NCBI GenBank assembly: GCA_963644945.1
Contig: CAVIQK010000001.1
Coordinates: 1 to 64,000 of the forward strand
Origin: CAVIQK01 sp963644945
GTDB taxonomy: Bacteria > Bacillota > Clostridia > Christensenellales > DTU072
Length of the DNA stretch: 64,000 bases
Reading direction: 5' to 3'
The notes under the pieces are model-generated. The model saw nothing but the letters and a program-made list of their open reading frames with translations, made no database searches and had not been told where the DNA came from. Numbering within the stretch: the first letter of the stretch is position 1; every line of letters starts with the position of its first letter. Of this stretch, positions 1 through 8,207 are shown in pieces. A program made the position numbers and the translations under genes.

Positions 1-1089
1 AGGTAATACAATGTATAAATTATCATCACTGCCTATTTCAGTTATTTTGGCAGGTGTATTACTTGTATTTATCGATATTCTGGCATAATCACCTTTAATT
101 TTAGATATGGCTTCTGAAATATATTTAATATTAAAGCCTATTACTATCTCTTTTCCTTCTATTTTAGCCGGTACAATTTCTTTTCCCGATGCAATAGCCG
201 ATTGAGAATAAATAGCAATTTTATTTTCTAAAATATTAAATTTTGCATTATATTTGTCTTTAGTATCTTTTGTTATAATAGAAATTCTATCAAGACTATC
301 TAAAAATTCGTCAATTTTAATATCAACGGTTGTTTCATATTGTGGTGGAATAATTTTTACATAGTCAATAAATTTACCTTCTATAAGTTGAGCGGTAATT
401 TTGGTATTTCCAAGGTTAAAAGTTACAAGTTTTCCGTTGTTATATATCTTTATTATTTTGTCGGTATCACCTAATATTTTGCCAACTTCTTCAAACTTTT
501 TACCCGGAATTATAAAACTTTGTTCTACAGAAGATTTTTCAAGTTTTTTGCTTACTTTAGCAAGTCTAAATCCATCAAGAGCAACAGAAACAATATCTTT
601 ATCTTTTACTTCTACAAGACATCCTTTAATTATAGGTCTAGTTCCGTCACTTGCTACGCAAAAACAGGTTTTATCGATTATCTCTTTAAGGTCATTTTCT
701 TTTATTTCGATAATATTTTCTTCATTTATACTTACTGCACTCGGAAATTCACCTTCTAGACAAGTAATAGTATTGACAGATTCTCCGGTTTTTATAATGA
801 TTGTATTATTTTCTATATTTTCAAACTCAATTCTTTCAAAATTGGTAAGTTTTTTAATAAAATCACTTATAAATCTTCCGGGAATTATTGCTTCACCTTC
901 AATAAGAATTTCAGCATTTATACTTGTTTCTATATATAATTCAAGATCGGTTGCATATAAAGTAAGAATAGATCCTTTTGCTTCAAATTTTATACCTTCC
1001 AAAATCGGAATAGTTTTTTTACTGTTGATTGCTCTAGATACAATGTTTATTGCATTTTCAAGTTCTTTACTGTTACAATAAAATCTCAT
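1..1089 (-). CDS. dnaN: DNA polymerase III beta sliding clamp, nearly complete
   Basis: The beta clamp encircles DNA and tethers the replicative polymerase. The reading frame runs from ATG at 1089 to the window edge, 363 codons. The visible end reads ...YIVLP, which matches the start of the clamp's C-terminal VLPxR-type motif, so only a few residues are missing. The N-terminus (MRFYCNSKELENAI) and internal stretches such as VALDGFRLAKVSKK are typical of DnaN. A good ribosome binding site, AAGGAGAATTGAC, precedes the ATG and fixes the start. It lies downstream of dnaA on the same strand, the usual order. The 3' end lies outside the window. Confidence 0.96.
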   Translation of the reverse strand, partial: MRFYCNSKELENAINIVSRAINSKKTIPILEGIKFEAKGSILTLYATDLELYIETSINAEILIEGEAIIPGRFISDFIKKLTNFERIEFENIENNTIIIKTGESVNTITCLEGEFPSAVSINEENIIEIKENDLKEIIDKTCFCVASDGTRPIIKGCLVEVKDKDIVSVALDGFRLAKVSKKLEKSSVEQSFIIPGKKFEEVGKILGDTDKIIKIYNNGKLVTFNLGNTKITAQLIEGKFIDYVKIIPPQYETTVDIKIDEFLDSLDRISIITKDTKDKYNAKFNILENKIAIYSQSAIASGKEIVPAKIEGKEIVIGFNIKYISEAISKIKGDYARISINTSNTPAKITEIGSDDNLYIVLP

Positions 1090-1264
1090 GTCAATTCTCC
1101 TTTTTAAAGTAGATATATTATAATAATTATAATGTTATAATATATAGTAGTTGTTAATAAGTGTAAAACCCTGTTTCACACAGTAAAACATTAGGTTTTT
1201 ATGTTGATAATCTTGTTAATAATTATGTAAATAAAGTCTTAGTTATCTACTTTATTCACAAAAT
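1090..1264. other. Candidate replication origin region (dnaA-dnaN intergenic)
   Basis: This is a 175-base, strongly AT-rich gap between dnaA and dnaN. It holds one good DnaA-box match, TTATTCACA at 1252-1260, abutting a weaker copy, TTATCTACT at 1243-1251. The decamer TTGTTAATAA occurs twice (1151-1160 and 1213-1222), the first next to TAGTAG at 1145-1150, which resembles the DnaA-trio unwinding motif of Firmicutes origins. Only one strong box is visible, so this may be one half of a bipartite origin or simply the dnaN promoter region. Boxes and repeats are seen; origin function is inferred from position. Confidence 0.4.
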
Positions 1265-2641
1265 TTATCCGTTGATTATATTTTTTATATCTTTTATTTG
1301 ACGAGTTGTAGTATCGTCATTTGCTTGAAGTTTTTCGGCTATTTTATCTCTTGCATACATAATAGTAGTATGATCTTTTCCAAAAACTTGACCGATTGCA
1401 TCAAGCGGAATAGAAAGCATATCCGTACACAAAAACATTGAAAAAGCTCTTGCATTTGCTATATCTTTAGTTTTCTTTTTACCTAAAATATCCGATTTAT
1501 CAATTCTAAAATAACTGCTGACGGCATCAATAATTAAATCACAATTTATATCTTCTTTTCGATTTTCTTGGAATTTAAGAGCCTCTTTTGCAATAGATAG
1601 ATCCGGACACTCTTTACCTATTAGATGAGCATATAAGATAACTTTAGATAAAGCACCTTCCAATTCTCTTACGTTGGAATCAATATTTTCCGCAAGATAA
1701 AACACTACATCATTATTGACAGCGATTCCTTCTTGTTGCATTTTCTTACGAATAATAGAAATACGCATATCAAGGTTAGGTTGACCTATTTCTACGGTTA
1801 CACCGCCTGCAAATCTAGAAGAAAGACGAGAATGAATTTCCATGTCTTTTGGCGGTCTATCCGAAGATAAAATAATTTGTTTACCTTGTTGATAAAGGTC
1901 ATTAAATATTTGGAAAAATTGATCTTGAACACCACTATGTTTGATTAAAAATTGAACATCATCAAGCATTAAAACATCAATTTTTCTATATTTATCTCTA
2001 AAAAGTTGCATAGGTTGTTTAGAAGGATCGTTTTTATTAGATGTCATGGCATTAAAAAATTCGTTTACCATTGCATCTGTTTGGATATATGCAATTTTTA
2101 GTGACGGATAATTATCAAAAATATAATTGCCGATAGAATGAAGTAAGTGAGTTTTACCAAGTCCTACGCCACCGTATATAAAAAGAGGATTATATGATAT
2201 AACATTATCGTTGGCTCCGGGGTTTTTAGCGACGTTTTGAGCGGCATAAAATGCAAATTTATTGCTATCTCCTACAACAAAATTGTCAAAAGTGTATCTA
2301 GGTGAAAATATGTTTTTACGCTCTTTTTTATTACCTTTTACTACGAATTCTCCGTCAAGAGTGGTATCCGCTCCCATAAGAATTTCTTGTTCGTCTTCTT
2401 TAGTTACCACAACAATGTCGGTAAAAGAATTATTGACGGATACAAGGCATGTTTTAATGAGAGTTAAATATTCTTTACTGACCATTTCTTTTACGTTTTT
2501 AGTCGGTGCAGAAATATATAAAACGGTATCTTTTACACATAAAGGAACCAATGGTTTTAGCCATAGTTCATAAGTAAGAGCAGTTACGCTCGATGACACT
2601 TTTTCCAGTGTTTTTTTGAATACTTCATTTAATTCTAACAT
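1265..2641 (-). CDS. dnaA: Chromosomal replication initiator DnaA
   Basis: DnaA binds DnaA boxes at oriC, melts the duplex and loads the helicase. At 458 residues it has normal length and all four regions: an N-terminal helicase-interaction domain (about 1-80), a short linker, the AAA+ ATPase with Walker A GGVGLGKTH at 157-165 and Walker B VLMLDDVQF, and the C-terminal helix-turn-helix with the DnaA signature DHTTIMYARDK near 423-433. The start is unusual: no Shine-Dalgarno sequence precedes the ATG, and a TTGAAA-17-TATAAT promoter ends only 8 bases upstream, which predicts a leaderless mRNA. dnaN follows on the same strand. Confidence 0.98.
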   Translation of the reverse strand: MLELNEVFKKTLEKVSSSVTALTYELWLKPLVPLCVKDTVLYISAPTKNVKEMVSKEYLTLIKTCLVSVNNSFTDIVVVTKEDEQEILMGADTTLDGEFVVKGNKKERKNIFSPRYTFDNFVVGDSNKFAFYAAQNVAKNPGANDNVISYNPLFIYGGVGLGKTHLLHSIGNYIFDNYPSLKIAYIQTDAMVNEFFNAMTSNKNDPSKQPMQLFRDKYRKIDVLMLDDVQFLIKHSGVQDQFFQIFNDLYQQGKQIILSSDRPPKDMEIHSRLSSRFAGGVTVEIGQPNLDMRISIIRKKMQQEGIAVNNDVVFYLAENIDSNVRELEGALSKVILYAHLIGKECPDLSIAKEALKFQENRKEDINCDLIIDAVSSYFRIDKSDILGKKKTKDIANARAFSMFLCTDMLSIPLDAIGQVFGKDHTTIMYARDKIAEKLQANDDTTTRQIKDIKNIING

Positions 2642-2649
2642 ACTAATAT

Positions 2650-2678
2650 ATTATATACTAAAACTTTATTTATTTCAA
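2650..2678 (-). promoter_or_regulatory. dnaA promoter, predicted to give a leaderless transcript
   Basis: On the minus strand a -35 TTGAAA (2673-2678), 17-base spacer and perfect -10 TATAAT (2650-2655) stand in front of dnaA. The -10 is 8 bases from the ATG, so transcription should start at about 2643-2641, essentially at the start codon. The sequence between them, ATATTAGT, has no ribosome binding site. Confidence 0.65.
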
Positions 2679-2700
2679 CATAATAAAAGAATAAAGCATA

Positions 2701-2730
2701 AAAAAAAGAGTATTTCAAAAAGAAATACCC
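2701..2730 (-). terminator. Intrinsic terminator after alaS
   Basis: On the minus strand the stem GGGTATTTCT/GAGTATTTC closes a short A/T loop and is followed by seven T residues. It separates alaS from dnaA, so dnaA uses its own promoter. Confidence 0.7.
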
Positions 2731-2751
2731 TTGTTTTTAAAATTGAAAATT

Positions 2752-4533
2752 TTAGTTGTTTATGGTTGCTTTTATTCTTCTGACGCCAGCAGAACTTGAT
2801 TGTTCTTTAACAATTTTGAAGTTTTTAAGTTGTGAAGTATTTTCTGCGTGAGGTCCGCCACAAATTTCTTTGGAAACATTACCTATTGTATAAACTTTTA
2901 CAACTTCGTCATATTTAGATTCAAATACACCTACTGCCCCCGATTGTTTGGCTTTTTCAAGAGGCATTTCTTCGCAAACTACCGGAATAGACGCTTGGAT
3001 ATTTTTATTGACTTCTTCTTCGACGGCACTTATTTCTTCGGGAGTAAGAGGGCGAGGGAAGTTGAAGTCAAAACGTAGTCTTTCAGGTGTAATATTACTA
3101 CCTTTTTGATGGATAGAATCGTCTTTCAAAATTTTCTTCAATGCGGCATTAAGAAGGTGAGTTGCCGTATGTAAAAATGTTGTTTGTTCGCTTGTATCTT
3201 GAAGACCACCCTTGAATTTTTGTTCGGATCCGGCTTTAGAAAGTTCTTTATGTTCTTCAAATCTTTGATAAAATCCGTCAACATCTACCGTAATGCCATT
3301 TTCTTTTGCAAGTTCTAGAGTCATTTCGATAGGAAAACCAAATGTGTCATAAAGACGGAAAGCGGCTTTTCCGCTCATGCGATTGTCTTGTATGTATTTT
3401 AGAAGTTTATCGAATTCAAGGAGTCCTTTTTGTAGTGTTAAATTGAATTTATCGACTTCTTTTGACAATTCGGAGATAACTTTATCATGGTTTTGTTCAA
3501 GTTCCGGATAATATTTTTTATATTGGTCTATGTATTGCTCTGCAATTTCGTTTAGTACTTGGCAATCGAGATCCAAAATTCTTGCATATCTCACTGCACG
3601 TCTTATAAGACGTCTCAAAACATAACCTTGATCGACATTGGAAGGAACAACACCGTTTTCATCGCCCATAATAAACACAGAAGTACGAATATGATCGGCA
3701 ATAACTCTTTGTGCGACAGTTCTTTCTTTGCCTTTTACATCCGATTTTGTGTTTTTCTCAATTATTGCCATAGCAGGAGCAAAAAGGTCGGTTTCATATA
3801 CAGATTTATAACCGCCGAGTACACAAAGAGTACGTTCGAGTCCCATTCCGGTATCGACATTTTTTTGTTTTAAGGGCGAATATTTTCCGTTTTCGTCTTT
3901 ATAAAATTGCATAAAGACATTGTTCCAAATTTCAAGATAACGTCCACAATCGCAAGCAGGCGAACAATCGTCTCCGCAAGGCTCTTTATCTGTGATATAG
4001 AATATTTCGGTATCTCCACCGCAAGGACCGGTTGCACCGGCAATCCACCAGTTGTTTTTCTTGGGGAGATAGAATATTTTATCCTTAGGAATTCCAAGTT
4101 CTGCCCATCTAGCGGCACTCACTTCGTCTCTAGGACAGTCGTCATCACCGGCAAAAACAGAAACAGCCAGTTTTTCCACGGGAATTTCAAGGACTTTTGT
4201 CAAAAAGTCAAAAGAAAATTGTATAGATTCCGTTTTGAAATAATCACCCAAAGACCAATTTCCCAGCATTTCGAAGAATGTGCAGTGCGAATCATCTCCT
4301 ACGTCGTCAATATCTCCTGTACGCACACATTTTTGGACGTCCGTAAGACGTGTTCCTTGAGGGTGTTTTTGTCCTAAAAGATAAGGGACAAGAGGATGCA
4401 TTCCGGCAGTTGTAAACAAAACCGACGGATCGTTTTCCGGTATAAGTGATGCGGATCTGATAATTTTATGTCCACGTTCTTTGAAGAAATTTAAGTATTC
4501 TTCTCTTAAAAATTCCGAAGTAAGTTGTTTCAT
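2752..4533 (-). CDS. alaS: Alanyl-tRNA synthetase, short form without the C-Ala domain
   Basis: Charges tRNA-Ala with alanine. At 593 residues it is about one third shorter than usual bacterial AlaRS (roughly 870). It keeps the class II catalytic core at the N-terminus (LFTTAGMHPLVPYLLG, then CTFFEMLGNWSLGDYFK, and GMGLERTL as class II motif 3) and the editing domain with both zinc motifs: HTATH at 455-459 and CGGPH at 558-562. The protein stops just after the editing domain, so the DHHA1/C-Ala region used for tRNA contact and dimerisation is absent. The end is a clean stop followed by a terminator, not a visible frameshift. AGGAGATTATA precedes the ATG. No second alaS is seen here. Confidence 0.93.
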   Translation of the reverse strand: MKQLTSEFLREEYLNFFKERGHKIIRSASLIPENDPSVLFTTAGMHPLVPYLLGQKHPQGTRLTDVQKCVRTGDIDDVGDDSHCTFFEMLGNWSLGDYFKTESIQFSFDFLTKVLEIPVEKLAVSVFAGDDDCPRDEVSAARWAELGIPKDKIFYLPKKNNWWIAGATGPCGGDTEIFYITDKEPCGDDCSPACDCGRYLEIWNNVFMQFYKDENGKYSPLKQKNVDTGMGLERTLCVLGGYKSVYETDLFAPAMAIIEKNTKSDVKGKERTVAQRVIADHIRTSVFIMGDENGVVPSNVDQGYVLRRLIRRAVRYARILDLDCQVLNEIAEQYIDQYKKYYPELEQNHDKVISELSKEVDKFNLTLQKGLLEFDKLLKYIQDNRMSGKAAFRLYDTFGFPIEMTLELAKENGITVDVDGFYQRFEEHKELSKAGSEQKFKGGLQDTSEQTTFLHTATHLLNAALKKILKDDSIHQKGSNITPERLRFDFNFPRPLTPEEISAVEEEVNKNIQASIPVVCEEMPLEKAKQSGAVGVFESKYDEVVKVYTIGNVSKEICGGPHAENTSQLKNFKIVKEQSSSAGVRRIKATINN

Positions 4534-4566
4534 TATAATCTCCTGATTGTTATTTATAAAGCATTG

Positions 4567-5757
4567 TTATGCCATCATTTCTTTTATAATATCTGTGCCT
4601 TTTCCCAAGAATTTTCCTTGTTTTGCGGTCGATTCGTCGTATCTCGGTATGCCAACAGAGGGACAAAAAGAGCGATAAATTAGATAAGGTACGGCTTCAG
4701 ACGTATGTGTCATTATATCTACGGGCGTTGCGTGGTCCGGAAGAAGAGCAAGCACGAAGTCATATTTACCTTCTAGACCTTCCACAACTCTGCCTACAAC
4801 TTTATCTACCATCTCTATGGCTGCGACTTTTTCGTCAAACGAGCCATGATGTCCTGCTTCGTCGGGTGCTTCCAAATGTATATAAACATAATCAAAATCG
4901 TTGTCAAGCAAGTTTAGAGCCTTGTCAACTTTTGCTTGCCAATTTGTATTGATTGTACCGGTCGCCCCTTCTACGTCAAAAGAAGCCATATTGGCGCCGA
5001 TAGCGATACCTTTGAGAAGGTCAACTGCCGAAATCATTGCACCTTTCAAACCTGTTTTCTCATAGAAATCGGGTATATCGGGTTTTGTGCCAAGTCCCCA
5101 AAACCAAACATGAGTGGCAGGGTTCAATCCTCTTTCGATACGAGATATATTTACCGGATGATTTTTGAGAATTTCATTGGATTTTTTGATGAAATCAAGG
5201 TAAATATCGGCATTTTCTCCTTGTGGAAGATAAGATTTTACTTCCTTTGAAGTAATATCATGAGGCGGAGTAAAGATTGTTTTTGTACTGCCGTTGTTTG
5301 CCACAAGACAATGCCTATAAGCAGTACCGGAGAATAGTTTGAAACCTTCTCCAAAAATATCTTTGAGAGAATCTACCAAAACTTTTGCTTCTTCGGTGGT
5401 GATTTCTCCCGCCGCATAGTCAACCATTGTCGCAGTATCAAGATCGCTTGACGACAAAGTCACCAAGTTCGTGCGTATTGCGACATCTGTATTTTGTAAA
5501 TGAATATTAAGAGATAACGCCTCCAAAGGAGATCTTCCTGTATATATGGAAGAATCTATACCAAGGACAGCCATATTACAAATATCCGATCCCGGTTTGA
5601 TTCCGTCGGGGACGGTTTTTACAAGACCGAATTGAGATTTTTTGGCAAGGTTGTCAATATGGGGTTTGTTTGCCGTTTCCAGTGGTGTAAGGGGATGTGT
5701 CGTAGTTTCTCTGTCTGCCATTCCGTCGCCTAAAACGACAATATATTTCTTTTTCAT
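4567..5757 (-). CDS. apgM: Cofactor-independent phosphoglycerate mutase, archaeal type
   Basis: Interconverts 3- and 2-phosphoglycerate in glycolysis/gluconeogenesis. It belongs to the alkaline-phosphatase-like ApgM family: metal-binding VVLGDGMAD at the N-terminus, the presumed phospho-acceptor serine in PGSDICNMA, and C-terminal metal ligands in LLPDHATPVDIMTHTSE. I chose the ATG at 5757 (396 residues) because GAGGAAAATTGCGAA precedes it and the protein then begins at the conserved MKKKYIVVLGDG; an in-frame ATG at 5781 would make that GAGGAA coding. It lies 33 bases downstream of... the alaS start side, i.e. upstream of alaS on the same strand, and could be co-transcribed with alaS. Confidence 0.9.
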   Translation of the reverse strand: MKKKYIVVLGDGMADRETTTHPLTPLETANKPHIDNLAKKSQFGLVKTVPDGIKPGSDICNMAVLGIDSSIYTGRSPLEALSLNIHLQNTDVAIRTNLVTLSSSDLDTATMVDYAAGEITTEEAKVLVDSLKDIFGEGFKLFSGTAYRHCLVANNGSTKTIFTPPHDITSKEVKSYLPQGENADIYLDFIKKSNEILKNHPVNISRIERGLNPATHVWFWGLGTKPDIPDFYEKTGLKGAMISAVDLLKGIAIGANMASFDVEGATGTINTNWQAKVDKALNLLDNDFDYVYIHLEAPDEAGHHGSFDEKVAAIEMVDKVVGRVVEGLEGKYDFVLALLPDHATPVDIMTHTSEAVPYLIYRSFCPSVGIPRYDESTAKQGKFLGKGTDIIKEMMA

Positions 5758-5841
5758 TTCGCAATTTTCCTCAAAAGACATTATACCGATATTTAGGACA
5801 TATTGCAAGAGAAAAGGGTTTATATGACGGAATATAAAAAG

Positions 5842-5878
5842 AAAAAGAGCCATATCTACTAAGAAACAGGCTCTTTTT
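5842..5878 (-). terminator. Intrinsic terminator after guaB
   Basis: A 10-base perfect stem, AAAAAGAGCC/GGCTCTTTTT, with a 17-base loop and T-rich flanks on both strands. It lies just downstream of guaB and upstream of the phosphoglycerate mutase gene. Confidence 0.7.
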
Positions 5879-5900
5879 ACAAACTTAATAAGTCGAAGTG

Positions 5901-7400
5901 TTATGAATTGTATTTTGTTTTTATCATAACGTCGTGCGCTCCGCCTTCTACGATGCTTGTTGCCGAAACAACGGTAAGTTTTGCATCTTTATGTAAATCA
6001 GGAATAGAAGTCACACCGCAGTTGCACATGGTTGATTTGACTTTATAAAGACTCTTTCTGACATTGTCGGCAAGTTTTCCTGCGTACGGAACATAACTAT
6101 CTACACCTTCTTCGAAAGAAAGTCCGGTTTTTCCGCCTAAATCGTAACGTTGCCAGTTTCTTGCACGATTACTGCCTTCGCCCCAATATTCTTTGACGTA
6201 ATTGCCGTTGATGTTGAGTTTTGCGGTAGGGCTTTCGTCGAATCTTGCGAAATATCTGCCGAGCATCAAGAAGTCCGCACCCATCGCAAGAGCAAGTGTC
6301 ATGTGATAATCGTGGACGATACCGCCGTCGGAACAAACGGGAATATAAATTCCGGTTTTTTCATAATATTCGTCTCTTGCCGCCACGACTTCGATAAGGG
6401 CGGTTGCTTGACCTCTGCCGATACCTTTGGTTTCTCTCGTGATACAAATAGAACCACCGCCGATACCTACTTTTACGAAGTCTGCTCCGGCTTCTGCTAG
6501 GAACAAAAATCCGTCTCTATCTACGACGTTTCCTGCTCCAACCATAACTTTGTCGCCATAGGTTTTACGAATAAAATCTAAAGTTTTCTTTTGCCAAACG
6601 GTATAACCTTCACTACTGTCTATACAAAGGACATCGGCGCCTGCTTCTATAAGGAGAGGGACACGTGTTTCGTAGTCGAGAGTATTGATGCCTGCTCCTA
6701 CCAAATAACGTTTTTCGTTATCCAGAATTTCAAGAGGATTTTCTTTGTGTTGGGCATAGTCTTTTCTAAAAACGAAATAAAGAAGGTTGCCGTTGTCGTC
6801 TACTATCGGTAGGCTGTTGAGTTTATGATCCCAAATTATATCGTTGGCTTCCGAAAGAGTGGTCGAAGCGTTGGCAACGATAAGTTTTTCTCTAGGCGTC
6901 ATAAAGGTCGAAACTTTATCGTTTAGATTCATTCTCGATACTCTATAATCTCTACTTGTAATGACTCCCAAAAGTTTTCCGCAAGAAGTCCCGTCCTCGG
7001 TTACGGCAATTGTGTTGTGTCCGTTTCTTTCGACTAGGTCCAAGACGTCTTTTAGAGTGTTGTCGGGGGTTAAGTTGGAGTCGCTTACTACAAAACCTGC
7101 TTTGTAGGCTTTGACTCTTCTAATCATTGCGGCTTCGTTTTCTGCACTTTGCGAGCCGTAAATAAAAGAAATTCCGCCCTCTTTTGCCAATGCGATTGCA
7201 AGTTTATCGTTACTTACGGACTGCATAATGGCAGAAACAAGCGGAATATTGAGAGAAATTCTCGGTTCTTCTCCCTTTTTATATTTAACAAGAGGTGTTT
7301 TCAAACTGACGTTTGCGGGGATGCACTGTTCCGATGTGTATCCTGGGATGAGCAAATATTCACTAAAAGTTCTAGAAGGCTCTTGACAATATTTTGCCAT
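5901..7400 (-). CDS. guaB: Inosine-5'-monophosphate dehydrogenase
   Basis: Oxidises IMP to XMP with NAD+, the first committed step to GMP. The 499-residue protein has the IMPDH barrel split by two CBS domains (about residues 100-225: ITSRDYRVS, STFMTPREKLIV, SLPIVDDNGNL). The catalytic loop is VGIGGGSICITRETKGIGR with the active-site Cys; the usual GPGS is replaced by GGGS, a known subfamily variation. Phosphate-binding CSDGGI and the flap region with RxxNWQRYD follow. AAGGAGATAATTGT precedes the ATG. A purine-PRTase-like gene lies divergently across a 110-base gap. Confidence 0.96.
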   Translation of the reverse strand: MAKYCQEPSRTFSEYLLIPGYTSEQCIPANVSLKTPLVKYKKGEEPRISLNIPLVSAIMQSVSNDKLAIALAKEGGISFIYGSQSAENEAAMIRRVKAYKAGFVVSDSNLTPDNTLKDVLDLVERNGHNTIAVTEDGTSCGKLLGVITSRDYRVSRMNLNDKVSTFMTPREKLIVANASTTLSEANDIIWDHKLNSLPIVDDNGNLLYFVFRKDYAQHKENPLEILDNEKRYLVGAGINTLDYETRVPLLIEAGADVLCIDSSEGYTVWQKKTLDFIRKTYGDKVMVGAGNVVDRDGFLFLAEAGADFVKVGIGGGSICITRETKGIGRGQATALIEVVAARDEYYEKTGIYIPVCSDGGIVHDYHMTLALAMGADFLMLGRYFARFDESPTAKLNINGNYVKEYWGEGSNRARNWQRYDLGGKTGLSFEEGVDSYVPYAGKLADNVRKSLYKVKSTMCNCGVTSIPDLHKDAKLTVVSATSIVEGGAHDVMIKTKYNS

Positions 7401-7475
7401 ACAATTATCTCCTTATAAGTAAATTTTTTGTATTGTAACACAAAAAAATTCTATTGAAAAGTGAAAAATAAAATG

Positions 7476-7504
7476 TTGCAAAAAATAAATAAAAATGATA
7501 CTAT
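7476..7504 (+). promoter_or_regulatory. Promoter of the PRTase-like gene, leaderless geometry
   Basis: -35 TTGCAA (7476-7481), 17-base spacer, -10 TACTAT (7499-7504). The expected start of transcription, about 7511, coincides with the A of the ATG. No ribosome binding site is present between the -10 and the gene. Confidence 0.55.
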
Positions 7505-7510
7505 CATAAT

Positions 7511-8047
7511 ATGAGAACAGTTAGAGTAGATATAAGCGGAAAAGATGTAGAAATACCCGTACTTATTGACGAGGCTTACAACGAAGAGCCGTTGTTTTCT
7601 TTGGACGGAGAAACAGCCCTCACAACCTTTTGTGCAGAAAAGTTGGCACCCTACCTACAAGGCTCCGACGTTATTTTGACATCTAAAGAAACAGGAAGCC
7701 TTCTTGCGTTCGAATTGTCCAAAATGTTAGGGCAAGAAAGATTTGCCGTTGCCAAAAAGTCCGAAAAAGTCTATGTACTCGAAGGTCTATCCATCTCAAT
7801 TAGGACGAAAGACGGAGCAATACAAAACCTTTATTTGTCAACCGAGAACACCAAAATTCTCAAAGGCAAAAAGGTCGCAATACTCGACGACTTTGTAGCG
7901 ACAGGCGGAACTCTTCTAGGGCTAGAAAAACTTGTCGAAAGGGCAGGTGGCATTGTCCACAGCAAAAACTTTGTTCTCATAAAAGAACCTTGTCTTGTAG
8001 ATAAGTCAACAATAAATTATCTTGGAATTATACCCGATTTAGGCTAA
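7511..8047 (+). CDS. Type I purine phosphoribosyltransferase-like protein (Apt family)
   Basis: A 178-residue type I phosphoribosyltransferase. The PRPP-binding signature is VAILDDFVATGGT (about 122-134), and a TSKETG segment near residue 60 resembles the pyrophosphate loop of adenine/xanthine PRTases. It probably attaches ribose-5-phosphate from PRPP to a purine base, or acts as a PRPP-sensing regulator; which base cannot be told from sequence. Divergent neighbour guaB supports a purine role. The start lacks a Shine-Dalgarno sequence and sits at the predicted transcription start. Downstream, a structured leader separates it from the TM1266-type gene. Confidence 0.75.
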   Translation: MRTVRVDISGKDVEIPVLIDEAYNEEPLFSLDGETALTTFCAEKLAPYLQGSDVILTSKETGSLLAFELSKMLGQERFAVAKKSEKVYVLEGLSISIRTKDGAIQNLYLSTENTKILKGKKVAILDDFVATGGTLLGLEKLVERAGGIVHSKNFVLIKEPCLVDKSTINYLGIIPDLG

Positions 8048-8084
8048 AATTTGTCTAAATTGAGTAAAAAATAAAATAAAAATC

Positions 8085-8203
8085 GGTATTACCTAAATCG
8101 ATGATTCGTTCGGAGAGGAAGCCAATACTCGTAAAGTCAAAAAACTTGACTATATTTGTAGTATTAAGCACATCCTTTTCGGGGTGTGCTATTTTTTTGG
8201 AGG
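8085..8203 (+). promoter_or_regulatory. Structured leader with terminator next to a ribosome binding site (candidate riboswitch/attenuator)
   Basis: Upstream of the TM1266-type gene, AATACT (8124-8129) can pair either with GGTATT (8085-8090) or with AGTATT (8160-8165), two mutually exclusive folds. Between the latter lies a perfect hairpin AGTCAA-AAAAC-TTGACT (8135-8151). Next is an intrinsic-terminator-like 9-base stem AGCACATCC/GGGTGTGCT (8167-8190) with a T7 run (8192-8198), abutting the GGAGG ribosome binding site (8199-8203). The pairings are seen; ligand control is inferred. I do not recognise the consensus of TPP, SAM, THF, cobalamin, guanidine or preQ1 riboswitches. Confidence 0.5.
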
Positions 8204-8207
8204 AAAC

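Noticed and set aside
5758..5853. N-terminal extension of the phosphoglycerate mutase
   Set aside because: The ribosome binding site GAGGAAAA lies just before 5757 and the conserved sequence starts there; the extension has no homology that I recognise.
8085..8203. TPP riboswitch upstream of the NMT1/THI5-like importer
   Set aside because: The conserved CTGAGA and the second conserved TPP core are absent.
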